DNA of 64,000 nucleotides from Deltaproteobacteria bacterium (GTDB taxonomy: Bacteria; Desulfobacterota; Desulfuromonadia; Desulfuromonadales; Geopsychrobacteraceae): NCBI GenBank assembly GCA_024276905.1, contig JAJRWF010000048.1, positions 1 through 64,000 on the forward strand. The letters run 5' to 3'. The translations under genes were made by a program, and so were the position numbers. Numbering within the stretch: position 1 is the first letter of the stretch; each line of letters starts with the position of its first letter. The notes under the pieces were generated by a model. The model searched no databases. It was not told where the DNA came from and saw only the letters and a list, made by a program, of their open reading frames with translations. Shown here one piece after another: positions 26,504-35,497 of the stretch.

Positions 26504-28030
26504 TTACTCCTTTAAGGCGTCTTCGATGACAGTGAATTTATCCTGTTCAATTTTCTGCATATCTTCAGGGTGTTTATCTTTCATCAGCTTCTGGACTGTC
26601 AGATGCAGCCAGAGCAGACAGACCAGCGACAGGCCGCACATGAAGATCCAGCAGCTGGTCCACAGGCCGGTATATTCGAGCAGGTAACCGAAGATAATCG
26701 GGCAGAAAAAGCCGCCCAGTCCCCCCAGTACACCGACCATGCCGCCAACCACGCCAACTTCATCGGGAAAGTAATCAGGAATCAGCTTGTAAACCGCAGC
26801 CTTGCCAATCCCCCAGACGCTGCCGAGCAGGATGATAAAAATGGCGAAGATCCAGACATTGGCCTGAAAGAAGATCCGTGTGACCCCTTTGGCCAGCAGT
26901 TCCTTCTTCTTGACGGTCTGACCGACCTCAACCACTGGCTCCTGCCAGGCGTCTTTGGTTGGCAACACCAGAACCTTGTCGTCATAGGTTTCCAGGTTCT
27001 GCGGTTTGAGTTTCAGTTTGTACGCTTTGTCGGCGACGCTGATTGACTCAGCGCTGACCGCCGTCACCACGCCGGATCTTTTGGCCATCACGCCGCGTCC
27101 CGGCGAGTAGACCTCCATCTTGGGGATAATCACCAGAAAGCTGATCGCAACCGAGGCGCCCAGCACCCAGTACATGATGGTACGGCCACCGAATTTATCA
27201 GAGAGCCAGCCGCCCAGGGCCCGGATCACTCCGGAAGGCAGGCTGAAGGCCGAGGCGAAAAGCCCGGCGGTGACCAGCGGCAGGTAATAGACGTTGACGA
27301 AGTAGGGGACCAGCCACTGGGAGAAGGCGACGAAGCAGCCGAAGACCAGGAAGTAGTAGAGGCCGAAGCGCCAGACGCGGACATTTTTCAGTGGGGTCAG
27401 CATCTGACCGAAAGACTTGGTCGAAGAGGCCGGTTTCTTGTTCTCGGCGAAGATGAAGAAGATCACGCCCATCGCCGCCAGAATGATGGCGTAATAGACC
27501 GGCAACTGACGCCAGCCTTCAATATTGGCGCCGTTGTCGGTCAGGCGGTTGAGCAGGGTGGGAGCGAACAATGTGGTCAGCGCCGCCCCGGCGTTGCCGG
27601 CACCGAAGATGCCCAGGGCCGTGCCCTGACGCTCGCGCGGATACCAGACCGACGAAAAAGCGATGCCGATTGAAAAGCTGACCCCGGCCAGACCGAACCC
27701 GAAGCTACACAGGGCAAAGGTGGTGAAGCTGTCGGCATAGGACAGCAGATACATCGGCACCGCGCAGATAAAGAGCAGGGTGCCGTAAACCGGTTTGCCG
27801 CCGAACTTGTCGGTCAACATTCCGGCCGGCAGACGAAAGATTGAACCGGTCAGAACCGGAATCCCCATCAGCCAGCCGATTTCGACCGGACCCCAGTCAA
27901 AGACCTGGTTGTCGGCCAGAAAGGTCACCAGCACGCCATTGAACATCCAGGCGGCAAAGCAGACGGTAAACGCCAGAGTGTTGAGAAACAGAACCTTGTG
28001 CGATGTGGCAGTCGCTTTTTGCTCCATCAT
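26504..28030 (-). CDS. narK: Nitrate/nitrite transporter, NarK1-like, with inserted soluble domain
   Basis: This is the second MFS nitrate carrier of the operon, probably the proton/nitrate symport type. In 508 residues the NNP signatures are SFGFGLAGVSFSIGIAFSSVW with GAGNAGAALT, and in the C-terminal half GMVGVLGGLGGFFCP. Between two membrane helices, residues about 306-385 form a soluble segment: GVMAKRSGVVTAVSAESISV, then PVVEVGQTVKKKELLAKG. This pattern looks like a barrel-sandwich hybrid (lipoyl-like) fold of the kind found in RNA polymerase subunits, without a lipoylation DK motif. Its role is unknown; it may sense or gate transport. Confidence 0.9.
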   Translation of the reverse strand: MMEQKATATSHKVLFLNTLAFTVCFAAWMFNGVLVTFLADNQVFDWGPVEIGWLMGIPVLTGSIFRLPAGMLTDKFGGKPVYGTLLFICAVPMYLLSYADSFTTFALCSFGFGLAGVSFSIGIAFSSVWYPRERQGTALGIFGAGNAGAALTTLFAPTLLNRLTDNGANIEGWRQLPVYYAIILAAMGVIFFIFAENKKPASSTKSFGQMLTPLKNVRVWRFGLYYFLVFGCFVAFSQWLVPYFVNVYYLPLVTAGLFASAFSLPSGVIRALGGWLSDKFGGRTIMYWVLGASVAISFLVIIPKMEVYSPGRGVMAKRSGVVTAVSAESISVADKAYKLKLKPQNLETYDDKVLVLPTKDAWQEPVVEVGQTVKKKELLAKGVTRIFFQANVWIFAIFIILLGSVWGIGKAAVYKLIPDYFPDEVGVVGGMVGVLGGLGGFFCPIIFGYLLEYTGLWTSCWIFMCGLSLVCLLWLHLTVQKLMKDKHPEDMQKIEQDKFTVIEDALKE

Positions 28031-28095
28031 AAAACAAACCTTTTCAGTCTGAATTCGAGAGGGGGGAATGCCTCTTTCCCCAGTTGACGATTAAA

Positions 28096-28776
28096 TCAAT
28101 AGTCGTTACGTCTTTGGCGATACCAGATCACAACCTGGTAAGGACGACCCAGGTAGCCGAGCGGGACACTGACAACGTGCACCAGCCGCGAGAAGGGGAA
28201 AATTGCGACGAGGAAAAAGGCGTTGACCGCGTGGAGTTGTACGATTCCGGGCAGGTTGGCCAGATAGTCGATCTGCGGATTGAGCTTGACCAGCGACCAA
28301 AGCCAGGGCGAAACCGTATGCACATACCAGGCACCGCCCCAGCGCAGACTGATGGCGATGTAAACCCCGGTGGCCACCTGCAGCAGCAGGGATGCAAACA
28401 GCAGCCAGTCAACCTTGCTGGTGACCGCGCTGATGCGCGGATTGCCAATGCGCCGGAAGATCAGGATCGCCAATGCGATCAGGGTGGTGAGGCCCAAGGC
28501 GATGCCGGTAATTTCGAGAAAGACCAGGCGCAGCGGCGAACCGAGCAGCGCTCCCCAGCTTGATGGCACCAGAAAGGCCAGAAAGTGAGCAATCAGGATC
28601 AGCAGAATGGCGTAGTGCCAGGGAATAGAGCCCCAGAAGAGTGCCTTGCTCTCCAGAAACTGCGAGGATTGTGACGACCAGGAGTAGCGGTCGAACCCGT
28701 AGCGGTAGATACCGACACCGATCGCCAGGGCCAGCGCGACATAGGGGAAGACACCAAACAGGATCATATCAGCCAT
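28096..28776 (-). CDS. narI: Respiratory nitrate reductase gamma subunit (cytochrome b)
   Basis: NarI is the membrane subunit that takes electrons from quinol through two b hemes and passes them to NarH. The ATG at 28776 has an AAGGAG site and overlaps the end of narJ by 8 bp. The 226 residues form about five helices. Likely heme ligands are the histidine in SIPWHYAILLILIAHFLAF and those in GIVQLHAVNAF and FSRLVHVVSVP. Length fits the family (about 225). Confidence 0.93.
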   Translation of the reverse strand: MADMILFGVFPYVALALAIGVGIYRYGFDRYSWSSQSSQFLESKALFWGSIPWHYAILLILIAHFLAFLVPSSWGALLGSPLRLVFLEITGIALGLTTLIALAILIFRRIGNPRISAVTSKVDWLLFASLLLQVATGVYIAISLRWGGAWYVHTVSPWLWSLVKLNPQIDYLANLPGIVQLHAVNAFFLVAIFPFSRLVHVVSVPLGYLGRPYQVVIWYRQRRNDY

Positions 28777-29347
28777 GGGATAACTCCTTTTCGCCGTTGC
28801 GCTCGGGCAGTTCAGTTTCAATCCCGGTTTCAACTTTGTTTGTCAGGTACGTCTGCAATGCCCTGATCAGCTGCCGGTAGGGCTGGTCCTCGGTTTCAAT
28901 CCCTTTGAGAATTTTTTCCAGAGTCGGCAGCAGAGCGTCAATAATGATTTCTCGATTTCCTGCCGGATCAGAGGTGGCGGCGATAAAACGCAGCAGCACG
29001 CTCAGGTGATCGGGCAGTTCAGTGCCCGCTGAAAAATCATGTTCGGCGTAGAGTTCCTGCAGCTTCATCAGGAACATGGTGCGGGCCTGACTTTCGCCAC
29101 AGAGCTGATAGCCGACATAGGGGTGACAGAGTGCCTGCAGGTCGAAGGTTGCAGTAAAGATCTCCTCGATTTGCGGCAACTCACGTGCTTCGAGGAAATC
29201 GATGAAATCTGCGAAGATGGCAGCGGCACCCGGCTCCTGTTCTTTCAGCTGGCGGTAACAGTCGGCGGCCACCGGTTTGAGCCGTTCGTTCGGGTAGCTC
29301 AGCAGTTCGCCGAAGTTCAGACAGAGATCAAGGTTCATCTTTGCCAT
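28769..29347 (-). CDS. narJ: Nitrate reductase assembly chaperone
   Basis: NarJ binds apo-NarGH and guides molybdenum cofactor insertion and membrane attachment; it is not part of the final enzyme. The start at 29347 lies 2 bp past the narH stop; a GTG at 29356 is an alternative. The 192 residues are helical and acidic with the TorD/DmsD-like core: FGELLSYPNERL, FDLQALCHPYVGYQLCGES, ELPDHLSVLLRFIA. Translation is probably coupled to narH, since no separate strong RBS is seen. Confidence 0.9.
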   Translation of the reverse strand: MAKMNLDLCLNFGELLSYPNERLKPVAADCYRQLKEQEPGAAAIFADFIDFLEARELPQIEEIFTATFDLQALCHPYVGYQLCGESQARTMFLMKLQELYAEHDFSAGTELPDHLSVLLRFIAATSDPAGNREIIIDALLPTLEKILKGIETEDQPYRQLIRALQTYLTNKVETGIETELPERNGEKELSHG

Positions 29348-29349
29348 AC

Positions 29350-30837
29350 TTACCACCGCCGTTTCGGGGCTTGGCGGCTGCCGAAACCCATCCCCTGTTT
29401 GTACTCTTCGGGGTCCATGCCGGCCTCAATGGCCTGTTCGCGCAGCATCGGCGGGATGACGATTCGCTCCTTGATCCGGGTCAGGCTGGTCATGCGGTAG
29501 ATGGCATCCAGTGCCGCATCATCCAGCCCGGAAAGTTCACGTGCATTTTGCAGCTCTGCCTCGGGCAGGTCGCCAACACTGGCAGCGCGGCGCTGTATCC
29601 GCACCGCAATCAGGCGGCGATAGACCGCTTTGATCTCTTCCTGATTGCCACCGGCAAAGAGCCCGGCCAGATACATCAGGGGCAGTCGGGCCTGTTCCAA
29701 GGTGGTGAAAAAATCGTCTGAAATCTTCTGGGTGCCGTTATTCTCAACCGACAGCAACGGTAAGAGTGGCGGCACATAGAAGAGCATCGGCAAGGTGCGG
29801 AACTCGGGATGCAGCGGCAGGGCGATCCCCCACTGTTTGACGAACTTGTAGACCGGGGAATTCTGGGCGGCCTCAATCACCTGATCGGCCAAGCCGCCTT
29901 CGCGTGCCGCTGCGATGACCTGCGGATCGAAGGGATCGAGGATCATCTCGCGCTGGGCGGCGGCCAGCTCACCGTCACTCTTCATCGCGGTGGCTTCGAT
30001 CTTGTCGGCGTCGTAGAGCAGGACGCCGAGATAGCGGATACGACCGACGCAGGAGTGGAAACAGGCCGGTGCTTCACCCGCTTCCTGACGCGGGAAGCAG
30101 AGGATACATTTTTCTGATTTGCCGCTGCTCCAGCCGTAGTAGGTCTTCTTGTAAGGGCAGGCCGAGACACACATCCGCCAGCCGCGGCACTTGTCCTGAT
30201 TAATCAGGACGATGCCGTCTTCGCCGCGCTTGTAGATTGCACCCGAGGGGCAGCTGGCGACGCAGGCGGCGTTCATGCAGTGGTTGCAGATCCGCGGCAG
30301 GTGGAACATCACCATCTTCTCGATGGCGAACAGCTGTTGCTGCTCTTCCTCAGTCAGTTGAATTACACCGGGGTCGTTGGCGGCGTAGACGTTTGAACCC
30401 GACAGATCATCGTCCCAGTTGGGACCTGCCTCGATCTTCATCGGTTCCCCACTGATCATCGAGACTGGTCGTGCGGTCGGCTGATCCTTGGCCGCCGGGG
30501 CGTTGGTCAGGTCTTCGTACTTGTAGGTAAAGGGCTCATAGTAGTCGTCGATGGTCGGCAGGTCGGGGTTATGGAAAATCTTGCCGATGGTACCGGCTTT
30601 GCCGCCCTGTTTGAGGCGCAATTGTGTGCCGACCAGTTCCCAGCCGCCGTTGTATTTTTCCTGGTCTTCCCATTTGGTCGGGTAGCCGGTGCCCGGTTTG
30701 GTTTCGACGTTGTTCCACCACATGTATTCGTTGCCCCGTCGGTCGGTCCACAGATTCTTGCAGGCGATGCTGCAGGTGTGGCAACCGATGCACTTGTCGA
30801 GGTGAAACACCGATGAGACCTGTGCGCGAATATCCAT
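29350..30837 (-). CDS. narH: Respiratory nitrate reductase beta subunit (Fe-S)
   Basis: NarH carries three [4Fe-4S] and one [3Fe-4S] cluster linking NarI to NarG. The 495 residues hold the cysteine groups: CIGCHTCSIACK (about 17-28); RICNHCMNAACVASCPSG; CRGWRMCVSACPYK, where tryptophan replaces a cysteine as expected for the [3Fe-4S] site; and CILCFPRQEAG with CFHSCVGRIRYLG. An AGGAG site precedes the ATG. The gene follows narG after a 103-bp spacer that holds a repeat, instead of the usual tight coupling. Confidence 0.95.
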   Translation of the reverse strand: MDIRAQVSSVFHLDKCIGCHTCSIACKNLWTDRRGNEYMWWNNVETKPGTGYPTKWEDQEKYNGGWELVGTQLRLKQGGKAGTIGKIFHNPDLPTIDDYYEPFTYKYEDLTNAPAAKDQPTARPVSMISGEPMKIEAGPNWDDDLSGSNVYAANDPGVIQLTEEEQQQLFAIEKMVMFHLPRICNHCMNAACVASCPSGAIYKRGEDGIVLINQDKCRGWRMCVSACPYKKTYYGWSSGKSEKCILCFPRQEAGEAPACFHSCVGRIRYLGVLLYDADKIEATAMKSDGELAAAQREMILDPFDPQVIAAAREGGLADQVIEAAQNSPVYKFVKQWGIALPLHPEFRTLPMLFYVPPLLPLLSVENNGTQKISDDFFTTLEQARLPLMYLAGLFAGGNQEEIKAVYRRLIAVRIQRRAASVGDLPEAELQNARELSGLDDAALDAIYRMTSLTRIKERIVIPPMLREQAIEAGMDPEEYKQGMGFGSRQAPKRRW

Positions 30838-30881
30838 GATTTATCTCCTGATAAATTCCATTTTGTCGTTGGTCGACGTTG

Positions 30882-30918
30882 GGGCGGCCCCCTGTGGCCG
30901 CCCTGGGCAGGCCCAGGG
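30882..30918. repeat. REP-like double hairpin between narG and narH
   Basis: GGGCGGCC (30882-30889) pairs with GGCCGCCC (30896-30903), and directly overlapping it CCCTGGGC (30901-30908) pairs with GCCCAGGG (30911-30918). Two adjacent GC-rich palindromes in an intercistronic spacer are typical of REP-type dispersed elements, which can slow exonucleases or weaken downstream expression. No second copy is visible in this window. Confidence 0.6.
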
Positions 30919-30940
30919 CTACATCAATCGAATGCATCAT

Positions 30941-33900
30941 TTACCATTGCGGTTCGCCGTCCAGCTTGCGCACCATGATGTAGGTGTCACGGTTGGCGCC
31001 GGTAGGTCCCCAATAGTTCCAGGCGTAGGTAAACTGGCCGTAACCACCCAGCATCAGGTTCGGCTTGAGGCGCACCCGGTTGAGACTGTTGTGTCCTCCG
31101 GCCCGTTTGTTGCCGCGTAACGGAGATTTGGGGACGCCGACGGTCCGTTCCGGTGAGTGATAGAGGAACGAAATGCCGCGCGGCAGACGCGAGCTGACGA
31201 TGGCCCGGGTCACCACCACGCCGTGGTCGTTGTAGACCTCGACCCAATCATTGTCGACCACACCGATTTCATCCGCATCCTGGTCATTGAGCCAGAAGGG
31301 GTGGCAGCCACGTGACAGGGTCAACATCCGGTGGTTGTCACCGTAGGTGCTGTGGATGCTCCATTTACCATGCGGGGTCAGGTAGTTGAGCATGATGCTC
31401 TTTTTATCGCCGGTTTCGGTGACCAGGAAATCCTGCAGGGTACTGTGGTCAGGTTTCGGCTTATAGGTCGGCAGGTGTTCACCGGCGGCGATATAGCCCT
31501 GATGGTCGAGGTAGAAATGCTGGCGGCCGGTCAGGGTGCGCCAGGGGACCAGCTTTTCGACGTTGAGGCAATAGGCGGCATAAGCGCGGCCATTGTCGGT
31601 CAATCCACTCCAGATCGGGCTGTTGAGCAGGCGGCGTGGTTGACGGTCGAGGTAGGCAAAGGTGACGCGGTGGGCGCGGCTGTCGGCAGCCAGATCGGTC
31701 AGGGGCAGACCGACTTTCTTTTCTTCGGCTTCGAAGGCGCGATAGGCGATTTCGCCATTGGTCTCCGGGGCAAGTTTGAGAATGACTTCGGCCGCATTGC
31801 GGGCATTTTCGAGCGAAGGGTATTTCTGACCGTTCCAGCTCTGGGTTGGACCGCTTTCTGTCAGCTCGTCGTAGAAATCGGCGACCGGAAAGTTGAGCCC
31901 ATGGGCACCGAGGCCGTTTTTGCGCACTTCAGGTCCGTAGGAGATGAACTTTTTGTAGAGATTGACATAATCGCGTTCGACCACCACCAGTCCAGGCATG
32001 GTCTTGCCGGGGATCGGCTCGCATTCGCCCTTGCTCCAGTCCTTGATTTCGGGCTGGGCCATCTCGGCCGGGGTGTCGTGCTGCAGGGGCACCGAGACGA
32101 TCTCGCGCACCGGTTCCGGCAGATGGGTTTCGGCCAGTTGACTGACTTTTTTCGCCAAACCCTTGAAAATGTCCCAGTCGCTCTTCGATTCCCAGCAGGG
32201 CGGGACCGCCGCCTGCAGCGGGTGAATGAAGGAGTGCATGTCGGTGGTGTTAAGGTCGTCTTTTTCGTACCAGGTTGCGGTCGGCAGCACGATATCCGAG
32301 TAGAGCGCCGAAGTGTCCATGCGGAAGTTGATATCGACCACCAGGTCGAGTTTACCCTCCGGAGCGTCCTTGTGCCACTTGACGTCCTTGACGAACTCTT
32401 CGGCAGTCTCGGGGGCGATGGTGTTGGTGTGGGTTCCGAGATAGTGTTTGAGGAAGTACTCGTGACCCTTGGCACTCGACATCAGGGCGTTGCCGCGCCA
32501 GATGATCCACAGTCGTGGCCAGTTCTCGGGTGCGTCAGGATCTTCGACCGCAAACTTCATCTTCTTATCGGCCAGTTGCTTGACCGTCCAGTCGACAATC
32601 TCCTGATTGTTTTTGGCGCCAGCAGCTTCGGCCTGCTTGACCGTTTCGATCGGATTCTGGTCGAACTGGGGATAGAAGGGTAGCCAGCCGTTACGGACCG
32701 CACGGACCTGATGATCCATGGTATGCCCACCGGTGATCTGGTTGTCCTCGGCGACCGGGTTGATTCTGGCCTCGTCAGTGGTGCGTTCGTAGCGCCACTG
32801 ATCGGTATGGACGTAATGATAAGACGGGGCGTTCTGGAAACGGGGTGGTTTTGACCAGTCGAGCGCGCCCATGATTGACGCCCAGGGGGCGGCCGGGGCC
32901 AACTTTTCCTGCCCGACATAGTGGTTGAGCCCGCCACCGTTCTTGCCGACACAGCCGCAGAGCATCAGTGCCACGATTCCGGCACGGTAGGTCAGGTTGG
33001 CGTGATACCAATGATTGATCCCGGCACCGATGATGATCGAGCATTTGCCCTCAGTCTGTTCGGCGGTCGAGGCCCACTCGCGGGCGAACTGGATGACATT
33101 GGCACGGTCGAGGCCGGTATATTTTTCTTGCCAGGCCGGGGTGTAGACTGCCTCGCTATCATAATCTTTCGGGTAGCTGCCGCTAAGTCCACGATCGACA
33201 CCGAACTGGGCCATCATCAGATCGAAAACCGTGGTAACCGCGACCCGACCTTTTGCGGTCTCAAGGTAGCGCACCGGAACGCCGCGTTCTACCGCGTTGC
33301 CGTCGGAAAAATCATCAAAAGCGACCTGCAGGACCTCATCACTGTTGTCGAGCAGGGAGAGGCCGGGGGCGAGATCCGTACCATCCTGACCGTCCTTCAT
33401 TTGCAGGTTCCACGCGCCTTTTTTCTGCTGCCAGCGGAAACCGAGTGTCCCGAGCGGCATGCGTGGCTGCTGGCTGGTTTCGTCCCAGATCAGGTACTTG
33501 AACCCGCCGTTCTCTTCCTTGTCGTAGCGGGTAAGATCTCCCGCTCTGGCCATGCGCCCGGCAGTGTAGCCGCCGTTTTTCTCTTCCAGTTCGACCAGGA
33601 AAGGGGTGTCGGTGTAGCGTTTCAGGTAATCCATGAAGTAAGGCGTCTTGGCCTTATGGTGGAACTCGCTGAGGATGACATGGTTGACCGCCATCCAGAA
33701 GGCACCATCCTGTCCGGCATGGGTCGGCAGCCACCAGTCGGCGAACTTGGTCGACATACTGAAATCGGGTGAGAGGACTGTGACCTTGGAACCGTTGTGA
33801 CGCGCCTCGGTCAGGAAATGCACGTCCGGGGTCCGGGTCATGCCCGGGTTGGAGCCCATGACGGCAATATATTTGCTGTTGTACCAGTCGGCACTTTCGG

Positions 33901-34564
33901 AGACGTCGGTCTGCTCGCCCCAGATCTCGGGTGAGGCGTTTGGCAGGTCGCAGTACCAGTCGTAGAAACTCAGGTTGGCGCCGCCCATCAGCTGCATGAA
34001 ACGTGAGCCACCGGCAAAACTGAGCATCGACATCGCCGGAATCGGTGAGAAGCCGACCAGGCGGTCAGCACCGTACTTCTTGATCGTATAAATCGATGAA
34101 GCAGCGATAATCTCTTCGACCTCGTCCCAGCTGGCACGGCGAAAACCGCCTTTACCTCGCGCCTGCTGGTAACTCTTGCGGCTGGCTTCGTCTTCCATGA
34201 TTGAAGCCCAGGCCTTGACCGGATCACCATGCTCGGCCTTGGCTTTGCGCCAGAGATCGGCCAGCACGCCGCGCAGGTAGGGGTATTTGACCCGCAGTGG
34301 ACTGTAGAGGTACCAGGAAAAAGAAATCCCGCGCTGGCAGCCACGCGGCTCGTAGGGAGGGATTCCCTCTTCCAGCTCGGGATAATCGGTCGCCTGCAGT
34401 TCCCAGCCGACGATCCCGTTCTTGACGTGAACGTTCCATGAACAGCTGCCGGTGCAGTTGACGCCGTGGGTACTGCGCACCACCTTATCGCACTGGTTGC
34501 GGTTACGGTAAAATTCCTCCCAGGCTCTCGACTTCGGGTCGACGATATCCTTGATCCAGCTCAT
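30941..34564 (-). CDS. narG: Respiratory nitrate reductase alpha subunit (Mo-bisMGD catalytic)
   Basis: NarG reduces nitrate to nitrite on the cytoplasmic side with electrons from NarH. The 1207 residues match the membrane-bound Nar family. The FS0 cluster motif has His33, Cys37 and Cys41 (HGVNCTGSC), with another cysteine in RGCQRG. The molybdenum-ligand aspartate lies in [18 protein letters not shown]. There is no twin-arginine signal, so this is the inward-facing form. The ATG overlaps the stop of the cytochrome gene (ATGA). The order cytC-narGHJI-narK-narK is like that of Desulfuromonadota nitrate respirers. Confidence 0.97.
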   Translation of the reverse strand: MSWIKDIVDPKSRAWEEFYRNRNQCDKVVRSTHGVNCTGSCSWNVHVKNGIVGWELQATDYPELEEGIPPYEPRGCQRGISFSWYLYSPLRVKYPYLRGVLADLWRKAKAEHGDPVKAWASIMEDEASRKSYQQARGKGGFRRASWDEVEEIIAASSIYTIKKYGADRLVGFSPIPAMSMLSFAGGSRFMQLMGGANLSFYDWYCDLPNASPEIWGEQTDVSESADWYNSKYIAVMGSNPGMTRTPDVHFLTEARHNGSKVTVLSPDFSMSTKFADWWLPTHAGQDGAFWMAVNHVILSEFHHKAKTPYFMDYLKRYTDTPFLVELEEKNGGYTAGRMARAGDLTRYDKEENGGFKYLIWDETSQQPRMPLGTLGFRWQQKKGAWNLQMKDGQDGTDLAPGLSLLDNSDEVLQVAFDDFSDGNAVERGVPVRYLETAKGRVAVTTVFDLMMAQFGVDRGLSGSYPKDYDSEAVYTPAWQEKYTGLDRANVIQFAREWASTAEQTEGKCSIIIGAGINHWYHANLTYRAGIVALMLCGCVGKNGGGLNHYVGQEKLAPAAPWASIMGALDWSKPPRFQNAPSYHYVHTDQWRYERTTDEARINPVAEDNQITGGHTMDHQVRAVRNGWLPFYPQFDQNPIETVKQAEAAGAKNNQEIVDWTVKQLADKKMKFAVEDPDAPENWPRLWIIWRGNALMSSAKGHEYFLKHYLGTHTNTIAPETAEEFVKDVKWHKDAPEGKLDLVVDINFRMDTSALYSDIVLPTATWYEKDDLNTTDMHSFIHPLQAAVPPCWESKSDWDIFKGLAKKVSQLAETHLPEPVREIVSVPLQHDTPAEMAQPEIKDWSKGECEPIPGKTMPGLVVVERDYVNLYKKFISYGPEVRKNGLGAHGLNFPVADFYDELTESGPTQSWNGQKYPSLENARNAAEVILKLAPETNGEIAYRAFEAEEKKVGLPLTDLAADSRAHRVTFAYLDRQPRRLLNSPIWSGLTDNGRAYAAYCLNVEKLVPWRTLTGRQHFYLDHQGYIAAGEHLPTYKPKPDHSTLQDFLVTETGDKKSIMLNYLTPHGKWSIHSTYGDNHRMLTLSRGCHPFWLNDQDADEIGVVDNDWVEVYNDHGVVVTRAIVSSRLPRGISFLYHSPERTVGVPKSPLRGNKRAGGHNSLNRVRLKPNLMLGGYGQFTYAWNYWGPTGANRDTYIMVRKLDGEPQW

Positions 34565-35097
34565 TGAATGACACCTCGCTCTTTTCTGGCTTGTTCAACC
34601 AACGGCCGACGCGCTCCCTTGAAGCGGCGCAGTCCAGATAATCCTACCAGGGCAAATACGATGACGACCCCGAGCAGAATCAAACCGGCCAGCGATGTTG
34701 TCGGCAGGGTCTGCGTTTCTGCGGTTCGGGCGAAAAAGGCGGTCAGGTCGAGGCGTTCCGTTTCGGTCAGGGGACGATTGGCGTAGATCGCTTCCATGCT
34801 TGGAAAGGCCAGGGACTCAAGAACTGCTGCGACTCCTTCGGCTTCATAATCGGCATAAAGCTCCGAGAGATCGGGACCGTAACTGGCGCGGCCAGCGGTT
34901 CCGAGACCGGCCAGGGCGTGACAGGCGATGCAAGGGGATCCTCCATTGGTCATGGCCCGCGAACCGGTAAAAAGTTGCTCACCGCGAGCGTCATTGCCGG
35001 TGGCCGCCATGGCCGCCGTCCCCGGCAGGATAAGGGCCAGGAATGCCAGCGTCAGGGTGAGTCGGCAAAACTCCGCTCTCCAGCCACTTGTTTCCAT
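34561..35097 (-). CDS. Membrane-anchored c-type cytochrome of the nar operon
   Basis: A monoheme cytochrome probably carrying electrons at the outer face of the inner membrane for, or next to, the Nar complex. The 178 residues from the ATG at 35097 (AAGGAG site) comprise a signal sequence (about 12-31), one heme motif CIACH (56-60) after TNGGSP, and a C-terminal transmembrane helix (about 137-160) followed by a basic tail. The sixth heme ligand may be the methionine in FPSMEAIY. First gene of the operon, coupled to narG by a 4-bp overlap. Similar cytochromes (NarC-type) precede narG in Thermus and Geobacter relatives. Confidence 0.88.
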   Translation of the reverse strand: METSGWRAEFCRLTLTLAFLALILPGTAAMAATGNDARGEQLFTGSRAMTNGGSPCIACHALAGLGTAGRASYGPDLSELYADYEAEGVAAVLESLAFPSMEAIYANRPLTETERLDLTAFFARTAETQTLPTTSLAGLILLGVVIVFALVGLSGLRRFKGARRPLVEQARKERGVIQ

Positions 35098-35145
35098 GTT
35101 TTCTCTCCTTGAAAGACAGCAGGTACGGGGGGTACCGAAATATCC

Positions 35146-35172
35146 AAACACAGGTGATCGCCTGTGTTTTTT
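35146..35172. promoter_or_regulatory. Hairpin in the nar leader
   Basis: AAACACAGG pairs perfectly with CCTGTGTTT (9 bp, 6-nt loop). On the plus strand a T-run follows, as in a terminator; on the minus strand the hairpin sits 50 bp before the cytochrome start codon in the nar mRNA leader. It may shield nar from upstream antisense transcripts or regulate the leader. Confidence 0.55.
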
Positions 35173-35263
35173 GATTAGATTTCAGTCTAATTATAACCAA
35201 AACAGGTTTTTTGAGACTGTCAAGTAAGGAGGAAGATGATTCCAGACTTAACCATTAAGGTAA

Positions 35264-35305
35264 TAGATAGAACGCTTTTTGATTGAGATCTTTGACGCAG
35301 GTCAA
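35264..35305 (-). promoter_or_regulatory. CRP/FNR-type box and -10 of the nar operon
   Basis: TTGAC-GCAG-GTCAA (35292-35305) is a perfect 5-4-5 palindrome of the FNR/DNR/NnrR type. Its centre (35298.5) lies 41.5 bp before a start point at about 35257, with TATCTA at 35264-35269 in the -10 position, the class II activation geometry. This would switch nar on without oxygen and/or with NO. The weak -10 fits activator dependence. Confidence 0.7.
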
Positions 35306-35497
35306 GAAATGTTGACACCGGGGCAGACAGGGCCTCATTCCGCGATTTCATGAATCTGTCCGAGATAACGCTCGCAGGTTTGGCGGTGGCCAATCTTTCC
35401 AGATCTGCAGCTAAACCGGTTAAACCTGCTATAAATAAGGTTAACGACCATTTTGGTCAGCTTGAATTCTGTCGTTTTTGCAAAGGAGTCACAGGTT

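Larger units (their letters stand above)
35098..35497. other. Divergent control region between nar operon and aceE
   Basis: This 400-bp gap holds no gene. It contains a leader hairpin (35146-35169), an inverted repeat TTAGA...TCTAA (near 35174-35190), the FNR-type box at 35292-35305 and, close to aceE, a TATAAA-like sequence near 35430. The nar leader would be about 160 nt. Confidence 0.65.

Noticed and set aside
25403..26515. 370-codon plus-strand frame opposite narK2
   Set aside because: Its composition (Asp, Gln, Gly and Arg rich) is the mirror of hydrophobic codons in the transporter; no RBS.
31331..32683. 450-codon plus-strand frame inside narG
   Set aside because: narG is unmistakable on the other strand; the antisense product has no family features.
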